Assembly: GCF_003063575.1 (NCBI RefSeq)
Contig: NZ_NESC01000004.1
Coordinates: 124,001 to 188,000 of the forward strand
From: Limnohabitans sp. Jir72
Lineage (GTDB): Bacteria; Pseudomonadota; Gammaproteobacteria; Burkholderiales; Burkholderiaceae_C
DNA: 64,000 nucleotides
Direction: 5' to 3'
In this document: one piece after another, positions 8,942 to 17,592 of the stretch
Numbering within the stretch: position 1 is the first letter of the stretch
Layout: each line of letters opens with the position of its first letter
The notes under the pieces: model-generated
Told to the model about the DNA's origin: nothing
The model's input: the letters and a program-made list of their open reading frames with translations, nothing else
Databases searched by the model: none
Translations under genes and position numbers: made by a program

Positions 8942-9632
8942 AAAGTAGTGCGATCAGGGCGCAGAGCCCGAACCATTGAAATGCATAGCCTTGGTGTTTT
9001 TCGACACCCGAGGCCACCACAGGCCAATCACGCAGCAAACCTTCAGATGCTGCACCTGTTTGGACCAAGCTGAAATTCTTCAAATCCAGACCGGTTTGCT
9101 GGCGGAAACTGATCAAGTCGAGATTTTGCCGTATGGCTGCAACTTCTACCCCGCCAAAATCGTACAGCCGTGAGGGCCAAGGGGCTAATGTCCCCGTGAC
9201 TTCCACCGTTTCATCGCTTGTCTCGATCAAAGGCAGTGCTTGTCGGTCCTTGAAGGAGCGCGGTGCCCAACCACGCTGCACCAAAACGACAGTGTCTGTT
9301 GAATCCAGGCGCATCGGCGTCATCACGTAAAAACCAGCCCGCCCATTCATTTGACGGTTTTCAAGGTACACGGTATGCGCTGGGAGCCACCGCCCCTTGA
9401 GCACCATTTGTCGGTACATCAGCACATTCATTTCTGCGGACGTCATCGATCCAGTCAGACCGCGCCAATCGAGCACGGCCATACCGCTGCGCTCGTCTTT
9501 GGCAGCCTGCAACGCCAACTTTTCATCCCCACGGCCCACTTGCCACATGCCCAAGGAAAAGGTCAAAGCCATCCCCAATACGGCAGACGCAAAAATCAAA
9601 ATGCGGTGAAAAGACGGTCGGGACAGACTCAT
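8901..9632 (-). CDS. SURF1 family cytochrome oxidase assembly protein
   Basis: SURF1/Shy1-type protein that helps insert heme A into subunit I. It is 243 aa, with the usual layout of one helix at each end (LIFASAVLGMALTFSLGMWQ and a C-terminal GLCALIALLYVWF) around a periplasmic domain. Family motifs are visible: LGMWQVGRGDEK, GRWLPAHTVYLENR, and VLVQRGWAP. The start MSLSRPSFHR was chosen because the upstream extension to 9749 is not hydrophobic and overlaps the divergent DUF2909 gene. Confidence 0.92.
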   Translation of the reverse strand: MSLSRPSFHRILIFASAVLGMALTFSLGMWQVGRGDEKLALQAAKDERSGMAVLDWRGLTGSMTSAEMNVLMYRQMVLKGRWLPAHTVYLENRQMNGRAGFYVMTPMRLDSTDTVVLVQRGWAPRSFKDRQALPLIETSDETVEVTGTLAPWPSRLYDFGGVEVAAIRQNLDLISFRQQTGLDLKNFSLVQTGAASEGLLRDWPVVASGVEKHQGYAFQWFGLCALIALLYVWFQIVQASRKK

Positions 9633-9647
9633 TGGATAATGCTGTTC

Positions 9648-9881
9648 ATGAAAATACTGGTTGCACTCGCTTTTTTGGCCATCTTGGCCAGCCTCGTCTC
9701 TGCTTTGATTTACATGATGCGCAGCGGCACACCACCCCAAGAGGGCCAAGCACCGCGCAAAGGCAGCATGGCCACCGCATTGGCATTGCGAGTGGGCTTG
9801 TCGATTGTGCTCTTTATCTGCGTGTTGATTTCGTGGAAGATGGGCTGGATTCAGCCCACGGGCATTCCTGCTGGGGCCTGA
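9648..9881 (+). CDS. DUF2909-type twin transmembrane protein
   Basis: A 77 aa protein with two transmembrane helices (ILVALAFLAILASLVSALIY and a C-terminal LSIVLFICVLISW) joined by a short charged loop. It matches the small twin transmembrane (DUF2909) proteins found in oxidase clusters of Burkholderiales; function unknown. It is the only plus-strand gene in the cluster, starting 15 bases from the SURF1 start, so the two are divergent. An in-frame ATG at 9639 would add three residues. The gene is closed by a bidirectional hairpin shared with coxC. Confidence 0.8.
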   Translation: MKILVALAFLAILASLVSALIYMMRSGTPPQEGQAPRKGSMATALALRVGLSIVLFICVLISWKMGWIQPTGIPAGA

Positions 9882-9901
9882 TCCCTTGATGACTTAGCAA
9901 C

Positions 9902-9927
9902 AAAAAAGCGCCCTGGGGCGCTTTTTT
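9902..9927. terminator. Bidirectional terminator between DUF2909 gene and coxC
   Basis: Stem AGCGCCC/GGGGCGCT flanked by A6 on the left and T6 on the right, so it can end transcription from both converging genes. It marks a transcriptional break: SURF1 and the genes after it probably need their own promoter. Confidence 0.9.
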
Positions 9928-9944
9928 GCTGAGCATGACAGGCC

Positions 9945-10826
9945 TTACATCCAGTAAACCAGGATGTACAAACCCAGCCAGACCACGTCCACGAAGTGCC
10001 AGTACCATGCAGCGCCTTCGAAACCGAAGTGACGCTCCGGCGTGAAGTGACCTTTTTGCAAACGCAGTGTGATGAACAAGAGCATCAACATGCCAACGAA
10101 CACGTGGAAACCGTGGAAGCCGGTCAGCATGTAGAAGGTCGAGCCGTAGACGCCCGAAGACAGCTTGAGGTTCATTTCGCTCCAGGCGTGGGCATATTCA
10201 TAGCCCTGGACGAACAAGAAAATCACACCCAAGAGCACCGTCATCCACATGAACTTGATCGTCTTGCTGCGGTCGCCATGCTGCATGGCGTGGTGAGCAA
10301 TCGTCAAAGTCACGCCCGATGTCAACAACAAAGCAGTGTTGATGGTAGGCAACCAAAACGGTGTCATGGTCTGGAAGGGCTCGATGATGCCAGCAGGCGA
10401 TGCGGTCACGCCTGCAGCCAAAGACGGCCACACCGACTTGAACTCAGGCCACAACAAAGCGTTGTCAAGGCTGCCCAAGGCTGGCACCGAGTGGGAACGT
10501 GCCCACCACAAAGCCGAGAAAAAAGCACCAAAGAACATGACTTCAGAGAAGATGAACCAAGTCATGCTCCAGCGGTAAGACAAATCAATCTTTCGACCAT
10601 ATTGACCGCCTTCGCTCTCTGAAATGGATTGCTTGAACCATTGGTACAAAACAGTCAGCCACCAAATCAGACCGAAGAACAATGAATACATGCCCCAGCC
10701 TTCGCCGTTGATCCATTGACCAGCGCCAAGGATCACGAAAAACAACCCGATCGCGGCCATCACCGGATGGCGCGACTCGTGGGGGACAAAATAATAAGGC
10801 GTTGTGCCGTGTGCGGTGGAACTCAT
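9945..10826 (-). CDS. ctaE: Cytochrome c oxidase subunit III
   Basis: Membrane subunit III of the aa3 oxidase, which stabilises subunit I and aids proton and oxygen delivery. It is 293 aa from MSSTAHGTTPYYFVPHESRH, with seven predicted helices. Conserved stretches include SEVMFFGAFFSALWWAR, LLLTSGVTLTIAHHAM, and YMLTGFHGFHVFVGM with the final WHFVDVVWLGLYILVYW. The longer extension to 10853 lacks support. It follows the DUF2970 gene in the same operon. Confidence 0.97.
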   Translation of the reverse strand: MSSTAHGTTPYYFVPHESRHPVMAAIGLFFVILGAGQWINGEGWGMYSLFFGLIWWLTVLYQWFKQSISESEGGQYGRKIDLSYRWSMTWFIFSEVMFFGAFFSALWWARSHSVPALGSLDNALLWPEFKSVWPSLAAGVTASPAGIIEPFQTMTPFWLPTINTALLLTSGVTLTIAHHAMQHGDRSKTIKFMWMTVLLGVIFLFVQGYEYAHAWSEMNLKLSSGVYGSTFYMLTGFHGFHVFVGMLMLLFITLRLQKGHFTPERHFGFEGAAWYWHFVDVVWLGLYILVYWM

Positions 10827-10868
10827 ACTGACTCCTGCTCTCTTTTCTTTCAAACTCGAATCTTGGGA

Positions 10869-11081
10869 TTAAAGACCCGTGGGCTGAACCACGACCCAAT
10901 TAACCAGGGCAATGAGCCCCAGCACAAACAATAAAGCCGCTGCAATACCGACTGCCATGATATGGAAGGGATTGAGCTTATCAACGTCTTTTTGGTAGTC
11001 CGCATTTTTGCGGATACCAACGAATGCCCAAAGCACGGCCTGCACTGTGCGAAACAGGGAGCCTTTGCGCGGTTCAGTCAT
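10869..11081 (-). CDS. DUF2970 small membrane protein
   Basis: A 70 aa protein with a basic N-terminus (SLFRTVQAVLWAFVGIRKN) and one C-terminal transmembrane helix (AVGIAAALLFVLGLIALVNWVVV). It matches DUF2970, a family seen between Cox11 and subunit III genes in betaproteobacteria; its function is not established. Its ATG overlaps the ctaG stop by 4 bases, so it is translated from the oxidase operon mRNA. A role in oxidase assembly or stability is inferred from position. Confidence 0.85.
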   Translation of the reverse strand: MTEPRKGSLFRTVQAVLWAFVGIRKNADYQKDVDKLNPFHIMAVGIAAALLFVLGLIALVNWVVVQPTGL

Positions 11082-11689
11082 GAACCCGCTCCCGGCTTTT
11101 GGTCGAGCACAGCCGCGACAGGCGCAGCCGGTGTCTTACCACCGACTTCAAAGAAGGTGTATGACAAGGTGATGGTGGTCACATCTTTGGACAACTTGGG
11201 ATCGATCACGAAAACCACTGGCCAACGTTTCTTTTCCCCTGGCTCCAAGGTGTACTGATTGAAACAGAAACACTCGAGCTTGTTGAAGTGATTGGCGGCC
11301 TGGTGCGGTGCATAGCTGGGAATGGCCTGAGCCGCCATGCGGCGGTTCTGGACATTCTGAAACTCGTACATCACAGTGTTGAGCTCACCTGGATGGACCT
11401 GAATCGAACGTTTTTCAGGTTTGAAATCCCAAGGACCCCGTGCATTCGCATCAAACTCCACCGTGATGGTGCGGCTCAAATCCACTTGCGTGTTGGCAGG
11501 CAATTTGACCTGCGAACCCGCTGTGCCATTGCCCGGCACCATGCGCTCGGAAATCGACAAAATGTTGATCCCGGTCACTTCACAGATGTGTTTGTAGATC
11601 GGGATCAGCGCATACCCAAAGCTGAACATGCCAGCGGTCACAACCGCCAGCTTGCCCACCATCTTCAGGTTTTCACTGCGCAAGTTCAT
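11078..11689 (-). CDS. ctaG: Cytochrome c oxidase assembly protein CtaG (Cox11)
   Basis: Membrane-anchored copper chaperone that delivers copper to the CuB site of subunit I. It is 203 aa: one N-terminal helix (VGKLAVVTAGMFSFGYALIPIY), then an immunoglobulin-like periplasmic domain. That domain carries the copper-binding CFCF motif (KLECFCFNQYTLEPGE) and the motif NVQNRRMAAQAIPSYAP. It lies 9 bases after the small assembly ORF and overlaps the DUF2970 gene. Confidence 0.96.
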   Translation of the reverse strand: MNLRSENLKMVGKLAVVTAGMFSFGYALIPIYKHICEVTGINILSISERMVPGNGTAGSQVKLPANTQVDLSRTITVEFDANARGPWDFKPEKRSIQVHPGELNTVMYEFQNVQNRRMAAQAIPSYAPHQAANHFNKLECFCFNQYTLEPGEKKRWPVVFVIDPKLSKDVTTITLSYTFFEVGGKTPAAPVAAVLDQKPGAGS

Positions 11690-11698
11690 CAGATCAAC

Positions 11699-11815
11699 TC
11701 AGTGCTGCAACAACATCAGCTTGGCCACAAAACCGACCAGGATGGCCAGTGCCACCGTAGCCAGAATCAGGCCCAAGCGCACATTGCTTTTCTTTTGTTC
11801 AGGTGTCATGGCCAT
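11699..11815 (-). CDS. Cytochrome oxidase small assembly protein (38 aa)
   Basis: A 38-residue ORF beginning MAMTPEQKKSNVRLG (a second ATG two codons in, at 11809, gives 36 aa). It has a short charged N-terminus and a single transmembrane helix (LILATVALAILVGFVAKLM), ending at LLQH. It sits 7 bases after coxA and 9 bases before ctaG. Position, size and composition match the tiny assembly proteins annotated at this spot in other Burkholderiales. Function is inferred only from context. Confidence 0.75.
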   Translation of the reverse strand: MAMTPEQKKSNVRLGLILATVALAILVGFVAKLMLLQH

Positions 11816-11822
11816 GGTCGAA

Positions 11823-13439
11823 TCAACCGATCACGCGGGTCGCTGTGGCGTCCAGCTTGGGTGGATTTTCGAAAGTGTGGAAAGGCGCTGGCGATGGGAC
11901 TTCCCACTCCAGACCTTCGGCAGCTTCCCAAGGCTTTTGCGATGCTTTGGTACCTTGGCCACGCATGGTAGGGACCACAACGAACAAGAAGAAGTAAACC
12001 TGGGCAAAACCGAAGAAGAAGGCACCCACGGATGCAATCATGTTGAAGTCGGTGAACTGCATGGGGTAATCGGCATAGCGACGTGGCATACCGGCCAGAC
12101 CCAAAAAGTGCATGGGGAAGAAAGTGACGTTGAAGGAAATCAGCGACCACCAGAAGTGCAACTTGCCGCGACCTTCGTTGTACATCACACCGGTCCACTT
12201 GGGCGACCAGTAGTAGAAACCTGCAAACAAGGCAAACAAGGAACCGGCCACCAACACGTAGTGGAAGTGCGCCACCACATAGTAGGTGTCCTGCATCTGG
12301 ATGTCGATGGGTGCCATCGACAAGATCAGACCGGTGAAACCACCCATGGTGAACACGAAGATGAAGCCCACTGCAAACAGCATGGGGGTTTCAAACGTCA
12401 TGGAACCGCGCCACATGGTGGCGATCCAGTTGAAGATCTTCACGGCGGTCGGCACAGCGATCAACATCGTAGCGTACATGAAGAACAACTGACCCGTCAC
12501 AGGCATACCGGTCGTGAACATGTGGTGAGCCCACACGATGAACGACAAGATGGCGATGGAAGAAGTGGCATACACCATGGAGGCGTAACCGAACAATTTC
12601 TTGCGCGAGAAAGCAGGCACGATCTGGCTGATGATGCCGAAAGCGGGCAAGATCATGATGTACACCTCGGGGTGACCGAAGAACCAGAAGATGTGCTGGT
12701 ACATGACCGGGTCACCGCCGCCAGCGGGGTTGAAGAAGCTGGTGCCGAAGTGACGGTCAGTCAGCGTCATGGTGATCGCGCCAGCCAACACGGGCATCAC
12801 GGCGATCAGCAGGTAAGCGGTGATCAACCACGTCCATGCGAACATGGGCATCTTCATCAAGGTCATGCCAGGCGCGCGCATGTTCAGGATGGTCACGATG
12901 ATGTTGATCGAGCCCATGATGGACGAAGCACCTAGGATGTGCATGGCGAAAATACCAGCGTCCATGGAAGGACCCATTTGCAGGGTCAAAGGTGCATACA
13001 GCGTCCAGCCGGCAGCGGGTGCGCCGCCAGGCATGAAGAACGACCCCACCAGCATCAATGCGGCAGGGATCATCAGCCAGAAACTGAAGTTGTTCATGCG
13101 GGCAAAGGCCATGTCGGAAGCGCCCACTTGCAAAGGCAGCATCCAGTTCGCAAAGCCCACGAAGGCTGGCATGATCGCGCCGAACACCATGATGATGCCG
13201 TGCATGGTGGTGAATTGATTGAACAACTCGGGGTTGACAATTTGCAGGCCAGGCTGGAACAGCTCGGCGCGGATCAACAAGGCCAACACACCGCCCACCA
13301 TGAGCATGGCGAAGCTGAACAAGAGGTACAAGGTACCGATGTCTTTGTGGTTGGTCGCATAGACCCAACGACGCCAGCCCGCAGGTGCGTGCCCGTGGTC
13401 GTCGTGGGCATGATCGTGATGGTCGAGAACGGCACTCAT
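11823..13439 (-). CDS. ctaD: Cytochrome c oxidase subunit I (aa3 type)
   Basis: Catalytic subunit with heme a, heme a3 and CuB, reducing oxygen and pumping protons. It is 538 aa with twelve helices. Visible landmarks: a His-rich N-terminal tail; [15 protein letters not shown] around the heme a ligand; [15 protein letters not shown], which carries the His-Glu-Tyr of A1-type oxidases; [11 protein letters not shown] with the CuB His pair; and HFHYVLV with ligands to both hemes. The His-rich tail ([12 protein letters not shown]) might bind metal. It starts 32 bases after coxB. Confidence 0.98.
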   Translation of the reverse strand: MSAVLDHHDHAHDDHGHAPAGWRRWVYATNHKDIGTLYLLFSFAMLMVGGVLALLIRAELFQPGLQIVNPELFNQFTTMHGIIMVFGAIMPAFVGFANWMLPLQVGASDMAFARMNNFSFWLMIPAALMLVGSFFMPGGAPAAGWTLYAPLTLQMGPSMDAGIFAMHILGASSIMGSINIIVTILNMRAPGMTLMKMPMFAWTWLITAYLLIAVMPVLAGAITMTLTDRHFGTSFFNPAGGGDPVMYQHIFWFFGHPEVYIMILPAFGIISQIVPAFSRKKLFGYASMVYATSSIAILSFIVWAHHMFTTGMPVTGQLFFMYATMLIAVPTAVKIFNWIATMWRGSMTFETPMLFAVGFIFVFTMGGFTGLILSMAPIDIQMQDTYYVVAHFHYVLVAGSLFALFAGFYYWSPKWTGVMYNEGRGKLHFWWSLISFNVTFFPMHFLGLAGMPRRYADYPMQFTDFNMIASVGAFFFGFAQVYFFLFVVVPTMRGQGTKASQKPWEAAEGLEWEVPSPAPFHTFENPPKLDATATRVIG

Positions 13440-13471
13440 CTTGATTTCCTCTTATTTAATGCGGTACTGAC

Positions 13472-14644
13472 TTACTTGCGTGCGGCCAGCACTTCAGCTG
13501 GTTGCACGATCTGCCCGGTCTTGTTGGACCAGTTGTTCTTGGTGTAGGTGATCACAGCAGCGATTTCGGTGTCAGACAAAGCCTTCCACGATGGCATTGC
13601 ACCATTGTTTTGACCGTTGAGCAAAACGGCAATTTGCTTGCTCTTGTCAGCGTCTTGCACCACTGCGGCACCATCCAGCGGCTTGATCGGGCCAGCGCCC
13701 TTGCCGTTGGCCTGGTGGCAGGCTGCGCAGTTGGCCGCATAGACCTTCTCTCCACGCTTGGCCAAATCATCCAAGGCCCAGACTTTGGCTGGGTCATCGG
13801 CTTTGGCCGCTTGTTTTTTCTTCTCGGCGTCGACCCAAGCGGTGTAGTCCGCAGCCGACAGCACCTTCACGTGGATGGGCATGTAAGCGTGCTCTTTGCC
13901 GCACAGCTCTTGGCACTGGCCATAAAAATCACCGGTTTTTTCGGCCCGGAACCAAGTGTCGCGCACAAAACCTGGGATGGCGTCTTGCTTGATGCCGAAA
14001 GCTGGCACAGCAAACGCGTGAATCACATCGTTCGCCGTGGTGATCACGCGGATCTTCTGACCAACAGGCACCACCAGAGGGTTATCCACTTTGAGCAGGT
14101 AGTTGTCACCTTCAGGCTTACCGGCATCCGACATCGCACGCTGGGTGGAATCGAGCGTAGAGATGTAGCTCAGACCTTCACCTTGGCCCTTGATGTAATC
14201 GTAGCCCCACTTCCACTGATAGCCTGTTGCCTTGACAGTCAAATCGGCGTTGGTGGTGTCTTTCTGGGCGACCAGCACTTTGGTAGCCGGCAGGGCCATC
14301 AAAATCACGATCAGGAATGGCACGGCAGTCCAAACCACCTCAACCGTAATGGACTCAGTGAAAGTCGCAGGTTTGTGACCCACCGACTTGCGGTGTTTCC
14401 AAATGGAATAGAACATGACCGCAAAAACGGCAATGAAGATCACGGTACAAATGATCAACATGAACCAGTGCAGCCAGTGCTGCTCTTCGGCGATTTTGGT
14501 CGCTGGCGGTGCAAAGTTGAGCTGATTGACAGCAGGACCCCCCGGCAAATCTTTGACCGCGTAAGCAGAAGTGGCCAGCCATGCGCCTGCAAAAATGCCT
14601 GCGCGGGATAGCAACGAAGCTAATTGGTTGGAAATATTCTTCAT
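13472..14644 (-). CDS. ctaC: Cytochrome c oxidase subunit II with C-terminal cytochrome c domain
   Basis: CuA subunit that receives electrons from cytochrome c. It is 390 aa from MKNISNQLASLLS, with a signal sequence ending near SAYA and two helices (WFMLIICTVIFIAVFAVMFY and VPFLIVILMALPA). The CuA domain has the ligand set in GQCQELCGKEHAYM near residue 245. After a Lys-rich linker comes a fused class I cytochrome c domain with heme motif CAACH near residue 307 and a distal Met region (NGAMPSW). The fusion makes this a caa3-like enzyme carrying its own electron-entry heme. Confidence 0.97.
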   Translation of the reverse strand: MKNISNQLASLLSRAGIFAGAWLATSAYAVKDLPGGPAVNQLNFAPPATKIAEEQHWLHWFMLIICTVIFIAVFAVMFYSIWKHRKSVGHKPATFTESITVEVVWTAVPFLIVILMALPATKVLVAQKDTTNADLTVKATGYQWKWGYDYIKGQGEGLSYISTLDSTQRAMSDAGKPEGDNYLLKVDNPLVVPVGQKIRVITTANDVIHAFAVPAFGIKQDAIPGFVRDTWFRAEKTGDFYGQCQELCGKEHAYMPIHVKVLSAADYTAWVDAEKKKQAAKADDPAKVWALDDLAKRGEKVYAANCAACHQANGKGAGPIKPLDGAAVVQDADKSKQIAVLLNGQNNGAMPSWKALSDTEIAAVITYTKNNWSNKTGQIVQPAEVLAARK

Positions 14645-14722
14645 GGTTCTCACTAACTTCCAAGACTCTGTTGAACTCACACCTTTGGCAAATCGGGCAA
14701 AGCCCCATTTACCGCCATGGCA

Positions 14723-15199
14723 TCACGCTGAACGCAAGGCCCTTCTGATTTCTCGCGCCAGCACTTGCCGGAGCTCCGGACGTACAAAACGCCCCACCTG
14801 CACCGAACGACCCTGGCCTGACAACTCGATCAGACTGTGGTCACCCGATTCAGGCTCGACCCTCACCCATTGACGCGCAAACTCTGCCCGCTCCAGTCGG
14901 CCTGCGGTTTCCAGCTCAACGACCAGATTTGGCCCTTGCAATGAAATCCACTCACCGTCGGTCGCATGGCGGGCATAGGCCAAAAAAGCCAGTCCCACCA
15001 AAACAAGTTCTAAACCCGCAAACGTCAACACCAGCGCGGCCCCCTGAAACCAGAAGAATAAGCCAATAGCCAATGAGACTGCGCACAGCGAACCGTAAAA
15101 CCACCCCAACTGGGATGGTGTTACCGAGCAATTGCGCCGGAGCCGCCAATCAATGGAAGGCCCAGACACCTGTGCGAACTGGTAAGCCGGATTTGACAC
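14723..15199 (-). CDS. DUF2244 membrane protein, first gene of the oxidase cluster
   Basis: A 158 aa protein with two close transmembrane helices (WFYGSLCAVSLAIGLFFWF and ALVLTFAGLELVLVGLAFL) and a cytoplasmic C-terminal domain rich in Arg. It matches DUF2244, often found just before coxB; function unknown. The region VELETAGRLERAEFARQWVRVE and a final RPELRQVLAREIRRAL are typical. It lies 78 bp before coxB on the same strand, and the cluster promoter is expected upstream of it, between 15200 and 15294. Confidence 0.87.
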   Translation of the reverse strand: MSNPAYQFAQVSGPSIDWRLRRNCSVTPSQLGWFYGSLCAVSLAIGLFFWFQGAALVLTFAGLELVLVGLAFLAYARHATDGEWISLQGPNLVVELETAGRLERAEFARQWVRVEPESGDHSLIELSGQGRSVQVGRFVRPELRQVLAREIRRALRSA

Positions 15200-15284
15200 G
15201 CGTCAACTTTCAATAACCTAACGCGTCCGAAGGCGCGCAATTTGGCTAAATAACCTCGCATTTTAACCGAGTTACGAGGGGGTT

Positions 15285-15298
15285 TTGACAAAAATCAA
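15285..15298. promoter_or_regulatory. FNR/Anr-like box upstream of the oxidase cluster
   Basis: TTGACAAAAATCAA matches the FNR/Anr consensus TTGAT-N4-ATCAA at nine of ten defined positions. It overlaps the stop codon of the BioC-like gene and lies 86 bases before the DUF2244 start. On the minus strand a TAAAAT -10-like element follows about 20 bases later. A redox regulator could tune the oxidase operon here, but a single match in an intergenic region is weak evidence. Confidence 0.4.
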
Positions 15299-16212
15299 AG
15301 CTTATCGGACAAGTCAGAAGACCGACGCAGCATGATGCGCATTTGATCCAGCCCAATTTCTGTTTGCGCAGCCACCGCAGCCCGCGGCTTGGGCTTGAGG
15401 GCATGGCCATAGACAATTTCAAAGCTCAAAGACAGGCACCCGCCCTCTTCGGTCTTGGCCAAGCCCATCAAGGCATCGACCAATTGCTGGCGCCAACGTC
15501 GCCCCCGCAAGCCCGCAAAGCGCTGAGTATGGAGATTGCGCCCCAACTCGCGCAGCTCGGTCAGCAAACGGCCTGGGGTTTCATAAGTCAGTGTGATGCG
15601 CTCCATGTCCATGACAGGCTCGGCAAAACCGGCCTGCACCAGCATGTCACCCCAATCGTGCATGTCGGTGAACTCGTGCGCAGGCGCGGGCCAGCCTTGG
15701 CGGGCATAGAGTGCTCGCAATTCGATCAAGGTGTCCGGGCCGAAACAAGAAAACATCAAAAAACCATCGACCGCCAAGGCCCGATGCCAGCTTTTGAGCA
15801 AATCCTGCGGTGCAGCCGAGGCATGCAACTGCATATTGGCCCAGACCATCTGGACCGAGCCCTCTGGCGGCAAGCCGGTTTGGACGCGCGGCCCCATCCA
15901 GCGGGCGGGCTGCCACCAAGCGGCTTTCAGGGCTTTTTGCGCTGCATCGGCCTGCGCTGATCGGGCACTGCTTAGCCAGACATCGGCTTGGCTGTAACGC
16001 TGCTGCAAGGCCTTGTGCGCCTGCAGCCCCCCGCGCAAAGGCTCCCAGTGGGCCCACTGCCGGGGTTGCAGCTTGATGAAATCCAGGCGCTCTTGCATGC
16101 GCGCAGCCACCTCCTCGTGCAACCAAGGCGATGCGGCCACCGCCACGGGATAAGCCGCCCAACGCAGGGCGGCAACAGGATCCAGAGAGGGGGGACGTTC
16201 GGGTGCAGACAT
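15295..16212 (-). CDS. BioC-like methyltransferase-fold protein with degenerate SAM site
   Basis: A 305 aa protein resembling malonyl-ACP O-methyltransferase BioC, the enzyme that opens biotin synthesis. The C-terminal half fits the class I methyltransferase fold (SVQMVWANMQLHASAAPQ; ALAVDGFLMFSCFGPDTL; HDWGDMLVQAGF). The glycine-rich SAM motif I is not there: where DxGxGxG is expected the sequence reads HWEPLRGGLQAH. The acidic residue after strand 2 is replaced by LSSARS. The start MSAPERPPSLDP was preferred over 16227. No other bio gene is near; it is divergent from comF. It may be a non-catalytic relative. Confidence 0.75.
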   Translation of the reverse strand: MSAPERPPSLDPVAALRWAAYPVAVAASPWLHEEVAARMQERLDFIKLQPRQWAHWEPLRGGLQAHKALQQRYSQADVWLSSARSAQADAAQKALKAAWWQPARWMGPRVQTGLPPEGSVQMVWANMQLHASAAPQDLLKSWHRALAVDGFLMFSCFGPDTLIELRALYARQGWPAPAHEFTDMHDWGDMLVQAGFAEPVMDMERITLTYETPGRLLTELRELGRNLHTQRFAGLRGRRWRQQLVDALMGLAKTEEGGCLSLSFEIVYGHALKPKPRAAVAAQTEIGLDQMRIMLRRSSDLSDKL

Positions 16213-16305
16213 GGCCAAGACAAACAAAAGGGCAAACCTGGATGCACAGCGCTGGCTCAGCCAACGCGCTTGTGGTCAGGACGGTGGCGGCAGTATATTG
16301 ACTAA

Positions 16306-17073
16306 ATGGGGTTCAAGCTGTTCAGGGGGATGGCCAAGCCGCCCGTCTTTCAACAGCCGGGGGGTGTCTGGCGCTGGCTGCCCAGCCGCTGCGCCGTCTG
16401 CCGCAACTGGCCTCAAGCCCCTTTGTGCGAAGACTGCATCAGCCACTTTGCACAGCCTCTGGCGCGTTGCAGCACCTGCGCACTGCCCTTGCACGCAACA
16501 ACATCGGCACCTGCATCGACCACCGGCAGGCGTTGCGGGGCTTGCCTCAAATCACCGCCACCGCTGGATTTGTGCCTGAGCGCCACGGCCTATGCTTGGC
16601 CTTGGGTCGATTTGATCGCTCAACTGAAATTCCACGGGCAACCGGGCTGGGCACGCAGCTTGGGAAGCTTGATGCTGAACGCGCCATGGGTGGAAGACAC
16701 CTTGGCCCAAGCCGACTGTGTGCTGCCCATTCCTCTTTCGGCCGAAAGGCTGGCCGAGCGGGGCTACAACCAGTCCTTGCTGCTGGCACGCCAACTCTCT
16801 GCCGCCAAGACCCAGGCCGAACTGCTGCTGCGCACCCGCCACACCCCAGCCCAACGCACCCTGCCCAGAGCAGAGCGCTTGGCCAATCTGACAGGGGCGT
16901 TCGCGGTCGACCCCCTGCGCATGGCGCAAGTGCGTGGCCAACGGGTGGTCCTGGTGGACGATGTGATGACCAGCGGTGCCTCACTGCACACCGCAGCACT
17001 GGCCTTGCGTGAAGCAGGTGCGCGCCACATCAGCGCTGTGGTGCTGGCCCGCACCGAGGCGGACACAGAATGA
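16306..17073 (+). CDS. comF: ComF family phosphoribosyltransferase-like protein
   Basis: ComF proteins take part in natural transformation (ssDNA handling after uptake); related GntX proteins occur widely. It is 255 aa. The N-terminus carries an eight-cysteine zinc-finger pattern (CAVC, CEDC, CSTC, CGAC), and the C-terminus a type I phosphoribosyltransferase motif (VVLVDDVMTSGASL). Between them is the conserved LPIPLSAERLAERGYNQS. An in-frame ATG eight codons later is preceded too closely by its G-run, so 16306 was kept. It is followed 30 bp later by trmL on the same strand. Confidence 0.93.
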   Translation: MGFKLFRGMAKPPVFQQPGGVWRWLPSRCAVCRNWPQAPLCEDCISHFAQPLARCSTCALPLHATTSAPASTTGRRCGACLKSPPPLDLCLSATAYAWPWVDLIAQLKFHGQPGWARSLGSLMLNAPWVEDTLAQADCVLPIPLSAERLAERGYNQSLLLARQLSAAKTQAELLLRTRHTPAQRTLPRAERLANLTGAFAVDPLRMAQVRGQRVVLVDDVMTSGASLHTAALALREAGARHISAVVLARTEADTE

Positions 17074-17103
17074 ACGGGCCTGACCGCAAGGCACAATACC
17101 CCC

Positions 17104-17592
17104 ATGTTTCATATCGTCCTGGTCGAACCCGAAATCCCGCCCAACACGGGCAACGTCATCCGCTTGGCCGCCAACACCGGCTGTACCTTGCATTTGGTCG
17201 AGCCGCTGGGTTTTTCGATGGACGACAAGCACATGCGCCGCGCGGGCTTGGACTACCACGAGTACGCCGCCTTGCGCCGCCATGAAAACTGGGATGCTTT
17301 TCTGGCGCAAGAAAAACCGGCACCAGACCGCATGTTCGCACTGACCACCAAGGGCAGCCGCGTCGCGCACACGGTGGCGTTTCAGCCCGGTGACTGGCTG
17401 GTGTTTGGCGCCGAAACACGGGGCCTGGCCCCTGAACTGCGCGAGACTTTTGCGCCGGCGCAGCGCATCAAGCTGCCCATGCGCGAAGGCCAGCGCAGCC
17501 TGAACCTGTCCAACGCTGTGGCAGTGACGGTGTTCGAGGCCTGGCGCCAAAACGGCTTTGGCGGGGCCAACCCCACCGACCTTCAGGTGTAA
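17104..17592 (+). CDS. trmL: tRNA (cytidine(34)-2'-O)-methyltransferase TrmL
   Basis: SPOUT-family enzyme methylating the ribose of the wobble nucleotide in certain tRNA-Leu. It is 162 aa, usual length. The characteristic start MFHIVLVEPEIPPNTGN, the middle LVFGAETRGLAPEL and the trefoil-knot motif QRSLNLSNAVAVTVFEAW are all present. It likely shares a transcript with comF. Its 3' end overlaps the convergent MaoC-fusion gene by 10 bases. Confidence 0.96.
   Translation: MFHIVLVEPEIPPNTGNVIRLAANTGCTLHLVEPLGFSMDDKHMRRAGLDYHEYAALRRHENWDAFLAQEKPAPDRMFALTTKGSRVAHTVAFQPGDWLVFGAETRGLAPELRETFAPAQRIKLPMREGQRSLNLSNAVAVTVFEAWRQNGFGGANPTDLQV

Noticed and set aside
11628..12935. 435-residue plus-strand frame rich in His and Gly
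   Set aside because: Antisense to coxA, whose complement in this frame naturally yields His-rich text; no start signal or domain.
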